A DNA stretch of 64,000 nucleotides, taken from Nitrospirota bacterium. Lineage in GTDB: Bacteria; Nitrospirota_A; Leptospirillia; Leptospirillales; Leptospirillaceae. The stretch lies in contig JAKCDE010000007.1 of the NCBI GenBank assembly GCA_021838585.1, positions 1 to 64,000 on the forward strand. The letters are read 5' to 3'. This document shows, in pieces, positions 1 to 8,211 of this stretch. The position numbers and the translations under genes are program-made. Position 1 is the first letter of the stretch. Every line of letters begins with the position of its first letter. The notes below the pieces were generated by a model. It ran no database searches and had not been told where the DNA came from. It saw only the letters and a program-made list of their open reading frames with translations.

Positions 1-111
1 AGCGGTGCAGAGGCGGGGGAAGATTCCGGATGCTGTAACCACGTTGCTTCTGCAATAGTGGCGAGAGCCGGAAAGACCCCTGAACTCAGCATCGGAACCC
101 CCCGGCTTTAG
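1..111 (+). CDS. C-terminal tail of an IS200/IS605-type TnpB (partial)
   Basis: An open frame enters from the left edge and stops at TAG 109-111, giving 36 visible residues with an adjacent CC pair and ending in TPRL. No catalytic RuvC-like residue is visible because the gene body lies outside the window. The call rests on the stop codon falling inside the GC hairpin at 98-119, an arrangement typical of the 3' end of IS605-group tnpB genes. TnpB is an RNA-guided nuclease that helps retain the transposon. Whether the upstream gene is intact cannot be seen here. Confidence 0.5.
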   Translation, partial: SGAEAGEDSGCCNHVASAIVARAGKTPELSIGTPRL

Positions 112-126
112 CCGTGGGGAGATTCA
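98..126 (+). mobile_element. Right-end hairpin of an IS200/IS605-type element, possible end of its guide RNA
   Basis: CCCC 98-101 pairs with GGGG 116-119 and CGGC 103-106 with GCCG 111-114 around a TTTA loop, with one mismatch between. IS200/IS605 elements end in subterminal hairpins rather than inverted repeats, and in tnpB-type elements this hairpin also closes the 3' end of the guide (omega) RNA. The sequence after it, GAGATTCA, resembles common right ends of this group. The exact boundary near 126 is inferred. Confidence 0.5.
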
Positions 127-184
127 GAAGACACCCCCCTACAATTTGCTTGCGGAGCAATACCCGATCAGTTATCCTGACTTC

Positions 185-1261
185 ATGATTGAAGGATTGA
201 ACCGGCTGATGACCCGAGGATTGAATCAACTTCAATGGCCCGCCATGGTGGTCGTGGCCTCTCTTTTTTTGACGGCCTGCCAGAAGCCTCAGGCCGTCAC
301 TCTTCCCTCGATCTCCCTACCTCCAGGGATCCCTTTCACACTCCTTCGGCCTCCGGCTCCTCCCGTCTCCCCCTCCGACAAGAAGACTCAGGATTTCATC
401 GGGGTTCTTTCCGGAATCGCCGACGAATCCGGAAATCTCGTCGTGACCGGTTATCAGGGGACTCTTCTCCGCTTGTCGCATCGAACAGAAAAATGGAGCC
501 GTCCCGCGTTGCCGATCCATGTTGATTTCTATGGGATCAACCGGACCCCTTCCGGTGTTCTCTGGGTGGCCGGGGACCAGGGGGTCCTTCTTCGGTCAAA
601 GGATAGGGGGCGGTCCTGGGAACAGGTCAAAACAGGGATCGACCACCTCTTTCTGAACGCCATCAGCTTCCCGACCGACCGCGTCGGATTCGCCGTTGGA
701 GAGAAGGGGGTCATTCTCAGGACGGTCGATGGAGGAGACCATTGGACCCGCCTGAACTCTCCGACAAAAAAGAACCTTTATGCTGTTATCTTTGCGGACG
801 GGTCCCATGGATTGGTCGCCGGTTGGCACAAGAGGCTTTTCAGAACGACGGATGGAGGGAGCCGCTTTACCGCGGTCGACATCCCAGTCCAGAAGGTGAC
901 ACGCCAGAAGCCCTCTTTCAACAGCCTGTGGGCGGCAAAGGAGCAGGTTCTTTTGGCCGGAGACCACGGCCTACTGTTTTCTTCCTCTGATGGCGGAAAG
1001 AGTTTTTCCCAGATTCAGACCGGGACGCTCCACGATCTTTACGGGGTGTGCCGGACAGGAGAAGGGGCTATAGCCGTGGTCGGAGAGCAGGGAACTTTTG
1101 TTATGATCAACCGGAGCCCTTCTGGTGAAGCAAAGACCGAGTCGCCCCTCGGGCCCTTTCATGGGTCTGACTTTCTCGGGGTCTCCTGCGGGCAGACCCA
1201 TGTGCGTCTCGCGGGATCGAACGATGTTGTCCTCGTTCCCGCCTCCCGCCCCGGAAATTAA
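185..1261 (+). CDS. Ycf48/BNR-repeat lipoprotein
   Basis: Predicted exported lipoprotein of about 358 residues. A short basic N-terminus is followed by a hydrophobic stretch and the lipobox LTAC (Cys32 from this start). The rest consists of repeated blades containing Asp-box-like motifs such as SKDRGRSW, TVDGGDHW, TTDGGSRF and SSDGGKSF, the hallmark of Ycf48/BNR-type beta-propellers. Ycf48-like proteins act as assembly factors or surface scaffolds; the partner here is unknown. ATG 185, ATG 209 and an upstream TTG at 146 are all possible starts, and none has a strong ribosome-binding site. It lies directly beside the transposon remnant. Confidence 0.75.
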   Translation: MIEGLNRLMTRGLNQLQWPAMVVVASLFLTACQKPQAVTLPSISLPPGIPFTLLRPPAPPVSPSDKKTQDFIGVLSGIADESGNLVVTGYQGTLLRLSHRTEKWSRPALPIHVDFYGINRTPSGVLWVAGDQGVLLRSKDRGRSWEQVKTGIDHLFLNAISFPTDRVGFAVGEKGVILRTVDGGDHWTRLNSPTKKNLYAVIFADGSHGLVAGWHKRLFRTTDGGSRFTAVDIPVQKVTRQKPSFNSLWAAKEQVLLAGDHGLLFSSSDGGKSFSQIQTGTLHDLYGVCRTGEGAIAVVGEQGTFVMINRSPSGEAKTESPLGPFHGSDFLGVSCGQTHVRLAGSNDVVLVPASRPGN

Positions 1262-1299
1262 AGGGTCCAAACCGAAAATTTCAAGTTCAAGAGGGGCCC

Positions 1300-3270
1300 G
1301 TGGCTCTTTTCAAGATATATCACAATACCCGGACCGGCATCGCCCGCTTCAACACGACTGTTCTGCGGAAGGTGGTCGGTCTGGGAGCCCTGTACTCGAC
1401 GGGTTACGGGGATGTGGGATCCTCTATTTACTATGCTCTGGGCATTACCACGATTTACGCAGGAGGAGCCTCTTTTCTGGCAATCGGGGCGGCAGGACTT
1501 TTCTTCATCGCCACCGTTCTCTCCTATGCCGAGCTCTCGAGCGCCATTCCGGAGGGGGGAGGATCATCCCTCTTCGCCCAGCGTGCCTTCGGGGACGGGT
1601 GGGCCTTCTTTACCGGATGGGCCCTTCTTCTGGATTATATCCTGACCCTTGCCATCAGCGCCTTTTCCGTGGGGCCCTACCTGGGATACTTCTTTCCTGT
1701 CTTCAAGACCAACCCCCAGGTCAATGTCACCTTCACAGGCCTTTTGATCCTGGTTCTTGTCATCCTCAACATCATCGGGCTCAAGGAGTCTTCCTGGTTC
1801 AGCCTGATGCTGGCCGGCTTCGATGTGATCACCCAGGTTTCCCTCATGGCTATGGGAGCCTTTCTTCTGTTCAACTTCAACACCATATGGCATCAGTTCA
1901 CCCTTGGAACGGCCCCCACCTGGCACAATTTTCTCTACGGCATATCCATCGCCATGGTCGCCTATACGGGGATCGAGGCGATCAGCCAGATGGCCGGCGA
2001 GGCCAGAAACGCCGAAAAGCTGGTTCCGCGGGCGATGTTCCTGACGATGGGGACGACAATTCTTCTTTATTCGGGGATCTCCCTCGTGGCTCTTTCAGCC
2101 ATGAAGCCCGAAATTTTGTCCACGACATGGGTCAATGACCCGATCGCGGGGATCGCCCATGCGATGCCCCATGTCGGCGCATTCATGGCGCCGTGGGTTT
2201 CCGTGCTTGGCGCGACCATCCTGACGGTGGCGGCCAATGCCGGCCTGATCGGGGTTTCCCGGCTGGCCTACTCCATGTCAAACAACCTTTTAATCTCACC
2301 TCTCTTTCACAAAACAAGTTCCCGATACAAGACTCCGATGGTTTCAATCGGGATCTTTGGGACCTTGGCTGCCCTTATTGTCGCTTTTTTCCCCTACCTC
2401 GATGTTCTTGCCGACCTGTATAACTATGGGGCCATGCTTTCATTTTCAATGACGCATCTTGCCCTGATCAAGCTTCGAAAAAAAGAGCCCGATCTCAAGA
2501 GACCCTTTCGGGTTCCGCTGGCCATCCGGATTTCGGGCTGGGAGATCCCTCTTCCGACGGTTTTCGGATTTTTGGGAACTTTCGGAGTCTTCGTCATGGT
2601 GCTTCTTTTCCACAAATACGGACGGGTCTTCGGCACGGTCTGGATGGCCGGAGGAATCGCCTATTATTTGTGGTTCAGGAGGAAGGAATCGCTCCCGGTC
2701 ATGGAGCGGGTTCAGATTACGGAAATAAAGGAGGAATATCCAAAGGCCAAACCCCACAGGCAGATCCTTGTGGCGACCTCTCCCACACGTCCGTCGGAGA
2801 TGTTGCGTGATGTCCTGAAGGTGGCCAAGGCGGATGGGGCCAAGGTGACGGTGATTACCGTTCTTGAAATTCCTCTTGCGCTTCCCCTGACGGCCTCCCT
2901 TCCCAAGGAGGAGGCCGCGGCCCGTCACACGCTCGATCTTTGTCAGGCGATCGGTCTGGAAGAGGATATTCTGGTTGATACTTTGCTGGCGAGAGGAAGG
3001 GCGATCGGTCCCGTGCTCAACATGCAGATCAGGCGACTGGGGGCGGACACGGTGGTCGTCAATGATACAGGAAGTTCTCTCGCGGCATCGGTGCTTGGAG
3101 CAATCCGGCGGTCTTCGAACACAGTCATGATCTGGAGCTTCCAGCTCTATTCGGGAGCCGGCCTGTCGAGGACGCCGCGTCCAAGGCTATCGGGGGAAGA
3201 GCCGATCATCTCTCCCCTGCCTCCTATCGACAGGAATCCTCCGGTTGGCGAGGAGCCATCTCCGGCCTGA
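1300..3270 (+). CDS. APC-family amino-acid permease with C-terminal UspA-like domain
   Basis: A 656-residue protein starting at GTG behind a purine-rich GAGGGG. Residues ~20-460 form about twelve hydrophobic segments. The first holds the APC-superfamily glycine-rich helix (VGLGALYSTGYGDVGSSIYY), and VAYTGIEAISQMAGEARN matches the conserved cytoplasmic loop. Residues ~490-620 form a soluble alpha/beta domain starting RQILVATSPTRPSEML, resembling universal stress protein folds. Known permeases with such tails are thought to sense nucleotide or stress state. The substrate is probably an amino acid or amine. It converges with the Fur-family gene with 3 bp between stops. Confidence 0.82.
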   Translation: MALFKIYHNTRTGIARFNTTVLRKVVGLGALYSTGYGDVGSSIYYALGITTIYAGGASFLAIGAAGLFFIATVLSYAELSSAIPEGGGSSLFAQRAFGDGWAFFTGWALLLDYILTLAISAFSVGPYLGYFFPVFKTNPQVNVTFTGLLILVLVILNIIGLKESSWFSLMLAGFDVITQVSLMAMGAFLLFNFNTIWHQFTLGTAPTWHNFLYGISIAMVAYTGIEAISQMAGEARNAEKLVPRAMFLTMGTTILLYSGISLVALSAMKPEILSTTWVNDPIAGIAHAMPHVGAFMAPWVSVLGATILTVAANAGLIGVSRLAYSMSNNLLISPLFHKTSSRYKTPMVSIGIFGTLAALIVAFFPYLDVLADLYNYGAMLSFSMTHLALIKLRKKEPDLKRPFRVPLAIRISGWEIPLPTVFGFLGTFGVFVMVLLFHKYGRVFGTVWMAGGIAYYLWFRRKESLPVMERVQITEIKEEYPKAKPHRQILVATSPTRPSEMLRDVLKVAKADGAKVTVITVLEIPLALPLTASLPKEEAAARHTLDLCQAIGLEEDILVDTLLARGRAIGPVLNMQIRRLGADTVVVNDTGSSLAASVLGAIRRSSNTVMIWSFQLYSGAGLSRTPRPRLSGEEPIISPLPPIDRNPPVGEEPSPA

Positions 3271-3273
3271 CTT

Positions 3274-3780
3274 TCAGGGAGCTTGTTTGTGAAGTTTTGC
3301 GCAGTTTTCGCATATCCCGTAGATTTCGAGTCGGTGGAAAACGATTGAAAAATGGTTTTCCTTGGCTGCGGCGAGTTGGAGTTGTTCGATCAGAGGCTGA
3401 TCGAATTCGACGACTTTTCCGCATTCGATACAGATCAGATGGTCATGGTGATTGGCCGGCATGGCCTCGTACCGGCTGAATTCGTCATTGAACCGGTGTT
3501 CTTCAACAAGCCCTTTTTCCTTGAGGGCATGAAGGGTCCGATAAATCGTGGCGAGGCCGATGCGGGGAGTCTGGGCCCGGACCAGTCCGTGAATTTCCTC
3601 GGCGCTAAGGTGGGCTTTTGATTCCACGAGAACCTTCAGAACCCTGAGCCGTTGCTGCGTTGGGTGAATTCCATGAGACCTGAGGTGCTCGGAGAGGTCC
3701 ACGCCCGCGGCAGCAGGCCTGCTTTTGACCGATCCTGCGGTGCCCGTGGATTTTTTTCTCGGAATGATTGGGTCAGCCAT
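3274..3780 (-). CDS. Fur-family metal-dependent transcriptional repressor
   Basis: 168 residues from ATG 3780; a TTG two codons upstream is an alternative. A winged helix occupies ~30-105 with the recognition segment [20 protein letters not shown]. The dimerisation domain contains HHDH (111-114) and two CxxC pairs, C117/C120 and C157/C160, the structural zinc site of Fur/PerR proteins. The N-terminal ~25 residues are an extra basic tail. Sequence alone does not separate Fur from PerR or Zur. It is divergent from the rplU operon, with a palindrome at 3880-3894 as a possible autoregulatory site. Confidence 0.9.
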   Translation of the reverse strand: MADPIIPRKKSTGTAGSVKSRPAAAGVDLSEHLRSHGIHPTQQRLRVLKVLVESKAHLSAEEIHGLVRAQTPRIGLATIYRTLHALKEKGLVEEHRFNDEFSRYEAMPANHHDHLICIECGKVVEFDQPLIEQLQLAAAKENHFSIVFHRLEIYGICENCAKLHKQAP

Positions 3781-3879
3781 GCGCAATCTCTATCAGTGCC
3801 TTCATGGAAAAGGCGAACGATTTTCTTCCGGAAACAAGATTTCCGCCGGAAATCCCTTCTCCGAGTTTTGTCATTCTAT

Positions 3880-3894
3880 ATATTCATCGAATAT
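3880..3894. promoter_or_regulatory. Candidate repressor operator, ATATTC-N3-GAATAT
   Basis: A perfect 6-3-6 inverted repeat about 100 bp upstream of the Fur-family start, inside an AT-rich stretch containing a TATAGAAT-like -10 on the minus strand. Fur-family regulators often bind AT-rich palindromes in their own promoters. It is not the classical GATAAT Fur box, so the assignment is inference. Confidence 0.35.
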
Positions 3895-3974
3895 GTTCTG
3901 GAATAATCTCACAGATGGCGATCAGTTTCAATCGATACCGGTTGCTGATGGTATTTGTTCTTCTCCGAATTGTT

Positions 3975-4004
3975 TTGCATCTTTTCGTGACTTTGTGCTA
4001 TATT
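3975..4004 (+). promoter_or_regulatory. Promoter of the rplU-rpmA-obgE operon
   Basis: TTGCAT (3975-3980), 18 bp, TATATT (3999-4004), with TG one base before the -10 hexamer (TGCTATATT), i.e. an extended -10. It lies about 100 bp upstream of the rplU ATG, which leaves room for a structured leader. Confidence 0.55.
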
Positions 4005-4050
4005 TCAACTTTGCGACTTTGGGCGGGACCTTTATGGTTCCTTGGAATGT

Positions 4051-4068
4051 CGGCAAAATCCTTTGCCG
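4051..4068 (+). promoter_or_regulatory. Hairpin in the rplU leader
   Basis: CGGCAAA (4051-4057) and TTTGCCG (4062-4068) form a 7-bp stem with a 4-base loop, ending 35 bases before the L21 start. Leaders of L21 operons in other phyla carry structured regulatory elements; whether this is functional is not known. Confidence 0.35.
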
Positions 4069-4103
4069 GATGAATGGTCAGGATTTCAAAAGAGGGGGAT
4101 TTC

Positions 4104-4427
4104 ATGGCAGAAAATTTTGCCGTGATACGGACAGGGGGCAAGATGTATCGCGTCGCCCCCGGACAGATTCTTGTCGTGGAACGACTCGAGGAAGAGGGGA
4201 CGGTTATCTTCGACCAGGTGTTGATGGTGTCAGAAGAAGGAGTCATTTCATACGCGACGGAAGACAAACCGCTTTCCGTCGAGGTTCATGGGCGCATCCT
4301 TCGTCAGGAAAAAGACCCGAAGATCATTGTCTTCAAGAAAAAACGCCGAAAGAACTACCGGCGCAAAAAGGGACATCGCCAGCTTGTGTCCCGGGTGAAG
4401 ATCGAATCCATTATAAAGACCGCTTAG
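4104..4427 (+). CDS. rplU: 50S ribosomal protein L21
   Basis: 107 residues, normal length for L21. It begins [17 protein letters not shown], matching the family N-terminus (YAVIxTGGKQYxV), and carries the basic [16 protein letters not shown] segment that contacts 23S rRNA. Start chosen at ATG 4104 behind AGAGGGGG; an in-frame ATG at 4074 would add ten residues not found in the family. First gene of the rplU-rpmA-obgE order that is conserved in bacteria. The usual TGGKQ is TGGKM here. Confidence 0.97.
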   Translation: MAENFAVIRTGGKMYRVAPGQILVVERLEEEGTVIFDQVLMVSEEGVISYATEDKPLSVEVHGRILRQEKDPKIIVFKKKRRKNYRRKKGHRQLVSRVKIESIIKTA

Positions 4428-4441
4428 GAGAGGATCATCTC

Positions 4442-4726
4442 ATGGCTCATAAGAAAGGGGTCGGTTCGACCCGAAACGGACGCGACTCCGAGTCGAAGCG
4501 TCTGGGCGTCAAGCGTCACGATGGCCAGTTTGTTCTCGCAGGAAACATTCTAGTTCGGCAGCGGGGAACCCAGTTTTACCCGGGAGACAATGTCGGAATG
4601 GGACGGGATCACACCCTTTTTGCCATGCAAACAGGAGTCGTGCGTTTTTCCCGGTACGGACGCGACTCAAAAAAGATCAGCATCGTTCCCCAAATCACCA
4701 TCGTCCCCGGGACTGTCGAGGCCTGA
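4442..4726 (+). CDS. rpmA: 50S ribosomal protein L27
   Basis: 94 residues starting [19 protein letters not shown], the diagnostic L27 N-terminus, which reaches toward the peptidyl-transferase centre. The body ([31 protein letters not shown]) is conserved. No cleavable N-terminal extension of the Firmicutes kind is present. It follows rplU after 14 bp behind GGAGAGGA and precedes obgE by 51 bp with no terminator between. Confidence 0.97.
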   Translation: MAHKKGVGSTRNGRDSESKRLGVKRHDGQFVLAGNILVRQRGTQFYPGDNVGMGRDHTLFAMQTGVVRFSRYGRDSKKISIVPQITIVPGTVEA

Positions 4727-4777
4727 CCCTGCGTCCGGTTCCCGGGCAGCTTCTCTTTTTCTCCCTCCGGAGGCTCC

Positions 4778-5818
4778 ATGTCCCAGTTTGTCGATGAGGT
4801 CACGCTTTGGGTCTCCTCCGGCAAGGGAGGAGATGGGTCGGCCTCCTTTCGGAGGGAAAAATTCGTACCCCGTGGTGGGCCCGACGGGGGAGACGGAGGC
4901 AACGGAGGCTCCATCCTTCTTAAGGGAACCTCCGAAAAGTCGACGCTTCTTGACTTCAAACACAGACCTCGCGTTGTCGCTTCCTCCGGAGAAAATGGCA
5001 GAGCCAAAAAACAGCACGGTAAAAACGGCCAGGATCTGACGCTTCTCCTTCCTCTGGGAACCCAGGTTTATAACGCCGATACAGGAGAGCTGTTGGTCGA
5101 CCTGGTCTCCGAGGGGCAGATCTATGTTGCGGCCCAGGGGGGAAGAGGCGGACGCGGCAATGTTCACTTTGCCACACCGACCCGTCAGGCCCCTGAGTTT
5201 GCAGAACCCGGCAAGCCAGCACAGGATATTTTTCTGAAGTTTGAGCTAAAAGTCATGGCGAAGGTGGGGCTCCTGGGATTCCCAAACGCCGGCAAGTCCA
5301 CCTTTCTCGGCCGTGTCACCCGCGCCCATCCCCGAATCGGATCTTACCCGTTTACGACCCTTTATCCCCATCTGGGTGTGATTTCGCGTGGTCAGCCTCC
5401 CAGAAACCGGGAATACGTCATCGCCGACCTGCCCGGTCTGATCGAGGGCGCACATGAAGGACGGGGTCTTGGAGACCGTTTTCTTCGTCATGTGGAGAGG
5501 ACTGAAGTCCTTCTGCATTTCATCGATGTGAGTTTCGAAGGCCCCGAGGACCCGGAAGAGGCCTACCGGGTCATCCGGAAGGAGCTTGAGCTCTACGATC
5601 CCGCCCTCCTCGAAAAACCCGAGGAATTAGCCGCAACCAAAATCGATTCCGGAGACCCCAAGAGGGTGGAGGCTTTCAGCCTTTTCTGCCAGAAAACCAG
5701 ACGGACGCCTTTTTTTATCTCATCCCAGACGGGTGAGGGAATTCCGGCGCTCCTGTCGGCGCTTGATCTTCTTCTCGAAGGAAAATCCCTTGCCGGAACC
5801 GCCCATTCCAAAGGCTGA
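4778..5818 (+). CDS. obgE: GTPase ObgE/CgtA, ribosome assembly
   Basis: 346 residues. Residues 1-158 form the glycine-rich Obg fold (GKGGDGSASFRREKFVPRGG). The GTPase domain has G1 GFPNAGKS (167-174), switch I around TT 193-194, G3 DLPG (217-220) and G4 TKID (287-290), where Thr replaces the usual Asn. The long basic C-terminal tail seen in some Obg proteins is missing. Obg binds the large ribosomal subunit and links its maturation to GTP and ppGpp level. Start ATG behind CCGGAGG. Confidence 0.96.
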   Translation: MSQFVDEVTLWVSSGKGGDGSASFRREKFVPRGGPDGGDGGNGGSILLKGTSEKSTLLDFKHRPRVVASSGENGRAKKQHGKNGQDLTLLLPLGTQVYNADTGELLVDLVSEGQIYVAAQGGRGGRGNVHFATPTRQAPEFAEPGKPAQDIFLKFELKVMAKVGLLGFPNAGKSTFLGRVTRAHPRIGSYPFTTLYPHLGVISRGQPPRNREYVIADLPGLIEGAHEGRGLGDRFLRHVERTEVLLHFIDVSFEGPEDPEEAYRVIRKELELYDPALLEKPEELAATKIDSGDPKRVEAFSLFCQKTRRTPFFISSQTGEGIPALLSALDLLLEGKSLAGTAHSKG

Positions 5819-5840
5819 GAGGTCGGTCGACAAAGAATGC

Positions 5841-6965
5841 ATGGAGAACCGTCTCCGAATCAGAAAGCGTCTCCGGATCCTCGTTCTCAAGGTCGGTAGC
5901 CAGATCCTTACCGATGAATCGGGGGCTCTCTATCCTCGGGCCTTTGGACAAATTGCCAGGCAGGTGGCGCTCCTTCGGAGCGAAGGCGTTCGAATCGTTC
6001 TCGTGTCTTCAGGAGCGATCGCCGCAGGTCGTGAAAAAATCGGCCTCGGAAAAAAACCTCTTTCCCTCGCATTGAAGCAGGCGGCGGCCTCTGCCGGGCA
6101 AACTCCGCTCATGATTCATTGGGAAAGAGCCCTCGGCCGTTACGGAATTCATACAGCCCAGATCCTTTTGACTCCCGCGGACATCATTGACAGGGAAAGA
6201 TTTACAAACCTCGAACGAACGGCGGAAACCCTCCTTTCTCTGGGCATCGTTCCCGTTGTGAACGAAAACGACGCTGTTGCGACCTTCGAAATACGCTTTG
6301 GGGACAATGACCGTCTCTCTGCCTATGTCGCCGGTCTCGTGAGGGCGGAATGTCTTCTCCTGCTCTCGGATGTCTCGCACCTGTATACAGCCGATCCTCG
6401 GGTTCAGAGCGATGCAAGGAAGATATTCTGTGTCCATGGAATCACTCCCGAAATTGAGAGGATGGCCGGAGTTTCCCGGAGCGGGCTGGGGACAGGGGGA
6501 ATGGCCTCGAAGGTCAGCACCGCCCTTTGGGCCAATGGATGGGGCCTTCCGGTCGGGGTCCTGAAAGGAGATATTCCTTCAGGAATCTTCCGTTTCTTCG
6601 AGGGCATGACAGGGACCCTCTTTGACACCTGCGTGGGTCTTCCGTCCAATCGAAAGATATGGATCGGTCACTTTTCACGACCGAAAGGGGGATTCCGGCT
6701 TGATGCCGGTGCTGCGAAGGCTCTGTCGGAAGGGAAAAAGAGTCTCTTGGGCGCAGGGGTCATGGGAGTCGACGGACAGTTTTCGCCAAAGGATCCGGTC
6801 TTTCTCGTCGATCCCGAAGGGCGAGAAATTGGCAGAGGAATCTCCCGGGTCGGATCGGCCGACTGGTCGAAGGGGATGCCGGGGATCCTCGTTCATCGAA
6901 ATGATCTTGTACTGTCCGCTCAAGTCAACAGGGAGACAAGGGAGAACGATAATGACCTACAATGA
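5841..6965 (+). CDS. proB: Glutamate 5-kinase
   Basis: 374 residues, full family length. It catalyses the first step of proline synthesis, ATP-dependent phosphorylation of glutamate. An amino-acid kinase domain spans ~1-260 (VLKVGSQILTDESG, VSSGAIAAGREKIG, NENDAVATFEIRFGDNDRLSAYVA). A PUA domain follows (~275-370). The open frame extends 36 codons upstream into obgE, but ATG 5841 gives the normal N-terminus. It overlaps proA by 14 bp, so both are made from one message. Confidence 0.95.
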   Translation: MENRLRIRKRLRILVLKVGSQILTDESGALYPRAFGQIARQVALLRSEGVRIVLVSSGAIAAGREKIGLGKKPLSLALKQAAASAGQTPLMIHWERALGRYGIHTAQILLTPADIIDRERFTNLERTAETLLSLGIVPVVNENDAVATFEIRFGDNDRLSAYVAGLVRAECLLLLSDVSHLYTADPRVQSDARKIFCVHGITPEIERMAGVSRSGLGTGGMASKVSTALWANGWGLPVGVLKGDIPSGIFRFFEGMTGTLFDTCVGLPSNRKIWIGHFSRPKGGFRLDAGAAKALSEGKKSLLGAGVMGVDGQFSPKDPVFLVDPEGREIGRGISRVGSADWSKGMPGILVHRNDLVLSAQVNRETRENDNDLQ

Positions 6966-8211
6966 TGCGGAACTGGACCCGATTCTCGGGAAAACGAAGT
7001 CGGCTTCCCGTACCTATGCGATATTGACTTCGGGGAAGAAGAACGAGGCTCTGGAAAAAATAGCCCGGCAGCTTGAGACGATGCGGGCGGATATCCTGAA
7101 GGCGAACAGTCAGGATTACGAGGAGGCCCTCTCGAAGGGACTGTCCCCGGCGATGTGCGACAGGCTTCTTCTCACGGAGTCGCGATTCGAAGGAATGGTC
7201 CGGGGAGTCCGGGAGGTTGCCGCTCTAGCCGATCCTGTGGGAACCGCAGTCTCACGCTGGGAAAATCCGGACGGACTCGTCATCGAAAAGGTTCGGGTTC
7301 CGATCGGTCTGGTCGGAGTGGTCTACGAATCTCGCCCCAATGTGACAGTTGAGGTGGCCTCCCTTTGTTTTAAGTCCGGAAATGGTGTGGTTCTGAAGGG
7401 GGGATCCGAGGCGGTCCGGAGCAACACCCTCCTTTCCCGGGCCATATGGGAGGGCTTGGCCGAGGCCAATGTCAACCCGGACGGAGTCGCCTTTCTCCCC
7501 TGGACCGACCGGAAGGTGGTTCAGGATCTTGTCTCCAACACAATCCTCGATGTGGTGATCCCCCGGGGAGGGGCCTCCCTGATGGAGGCGGTGGTTTCAC
7601 ACGCCCGTGTTCCGGTTCTGCGTCACGACCAGGGAATCTGTCATGTTTATGTCTCTGCCAGCGCCCCCTTCACCATGGCTCGGGACATCGCTCTGAACGC
7701 CAAGGTTAACCGTCCTTCCACCTGCAATGCGATGGAAACGCTGCTGGTTCACGAAGAGCTGTCCGACAGCTTTGTCCGCCCTCTCCTCAACATCCTCAGG
7801 GAGAAAGAAGTGACGGTTTTCGGATGTCCAAGAACCCGACACCTCGATCCCTCGGTCGCCCCCACCACTCCCGAAAGCTATGCGACAGAGTTTCTCTCGC
7901 TTTCAATGAACCTTCGGATTGTGACGAACCTCGACGAGGCTCTGGATCATATCGCCCGCTATGGATCGGGACACACCGAGTCGATCGTGACCTCCGACAT
8001 TTTTGAGGCCGAGCGCTTTCTTCGGGAGGTCGACGCCTCCTGCGTGATGGTCAACGCGTCAACCAGGCTTCACGATGGCGGCGTGTTTGGCCTGGGTGCC
8101 GAGGTGGGAATCAGCACCACCCGGATCCATGCGCGCGGAACGATGGGATTGTCAGAGCTGACCACGACCAAGTATCTGGTTCATGGCCATGGACATCTCC
8201 GGAGTCACTGA
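6952..8211 (+). CDS. proA: Gamma-glutamyl phosphate reductase
   Basis: 419 residues. NADPH-dependent reduction of glutamyl phosphate to the semialdehyde, second step of proline synthesis. An ALDH-like fold with the ProA signature VGVVYESRPNVTVEVASLCF (121-140) and catalytic Cys258 in NRPSTCNAMET. The start ATG lies inside the end of proB behind GGGAGA. Its last 29 bp overlap nadD. Confidence 0.96.
   Translation: MTYNDAELDPILGKTKSASRTYAILTSGKKNEALEKIARQLETMRADILKANSQDYEEALSKGLSPAMCDRLLLTESRFEGMVRGVREVAALADPVGTAVSRWENPDGLVIEKVRVPIGLVGVVYESRPNVTVEVASLCFKSGNGVVLKGGSEAVRSNTLLSRAIWEGLAEANVNPDGVAFLPWTDRKVVQDLVSNTILDVVIPRGGASLMEAVVSHARVPVLRHDQGICHVYVSASAPFTMARDIALNAKVNRPSTCNAMETLLVHEELSDSFVRPLLNILREKEVTVFGCPRTRHLDPSVAPTTPESYATEFLSLSMNLRIVTNLDEALDHIARYGSGHTESIVTSDIFEAERFLREVDASCVMVNASTRLHDGGVFGLGAEVGISTTRIHARGTMGLSELTTTKYLVHGHGHLRSH

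Larger units (their letters stand above)
3781..4103. promoter_or_regulatory. Divergent control region between the Fur-family gene and rplU
   Basis: 323 bp without a credible gene. The middle is AT-rich compared with the flanks. It holds the palindrome at 3880-3894, the rplU promoter at 3975-4004 and a leader hairpin at 4051-4068, listed separately. Longer open frames crossing it in the rplU direction lack start signals and are read as chance. Confidence 0.6.

Noticed and set aside
3725..4726. A 333-codon frame ending exactly at the L27 stop
   Set aside because: It simply extends the rpmA frame upstream through the rplU gene in another frame; L27 starts at 4442.
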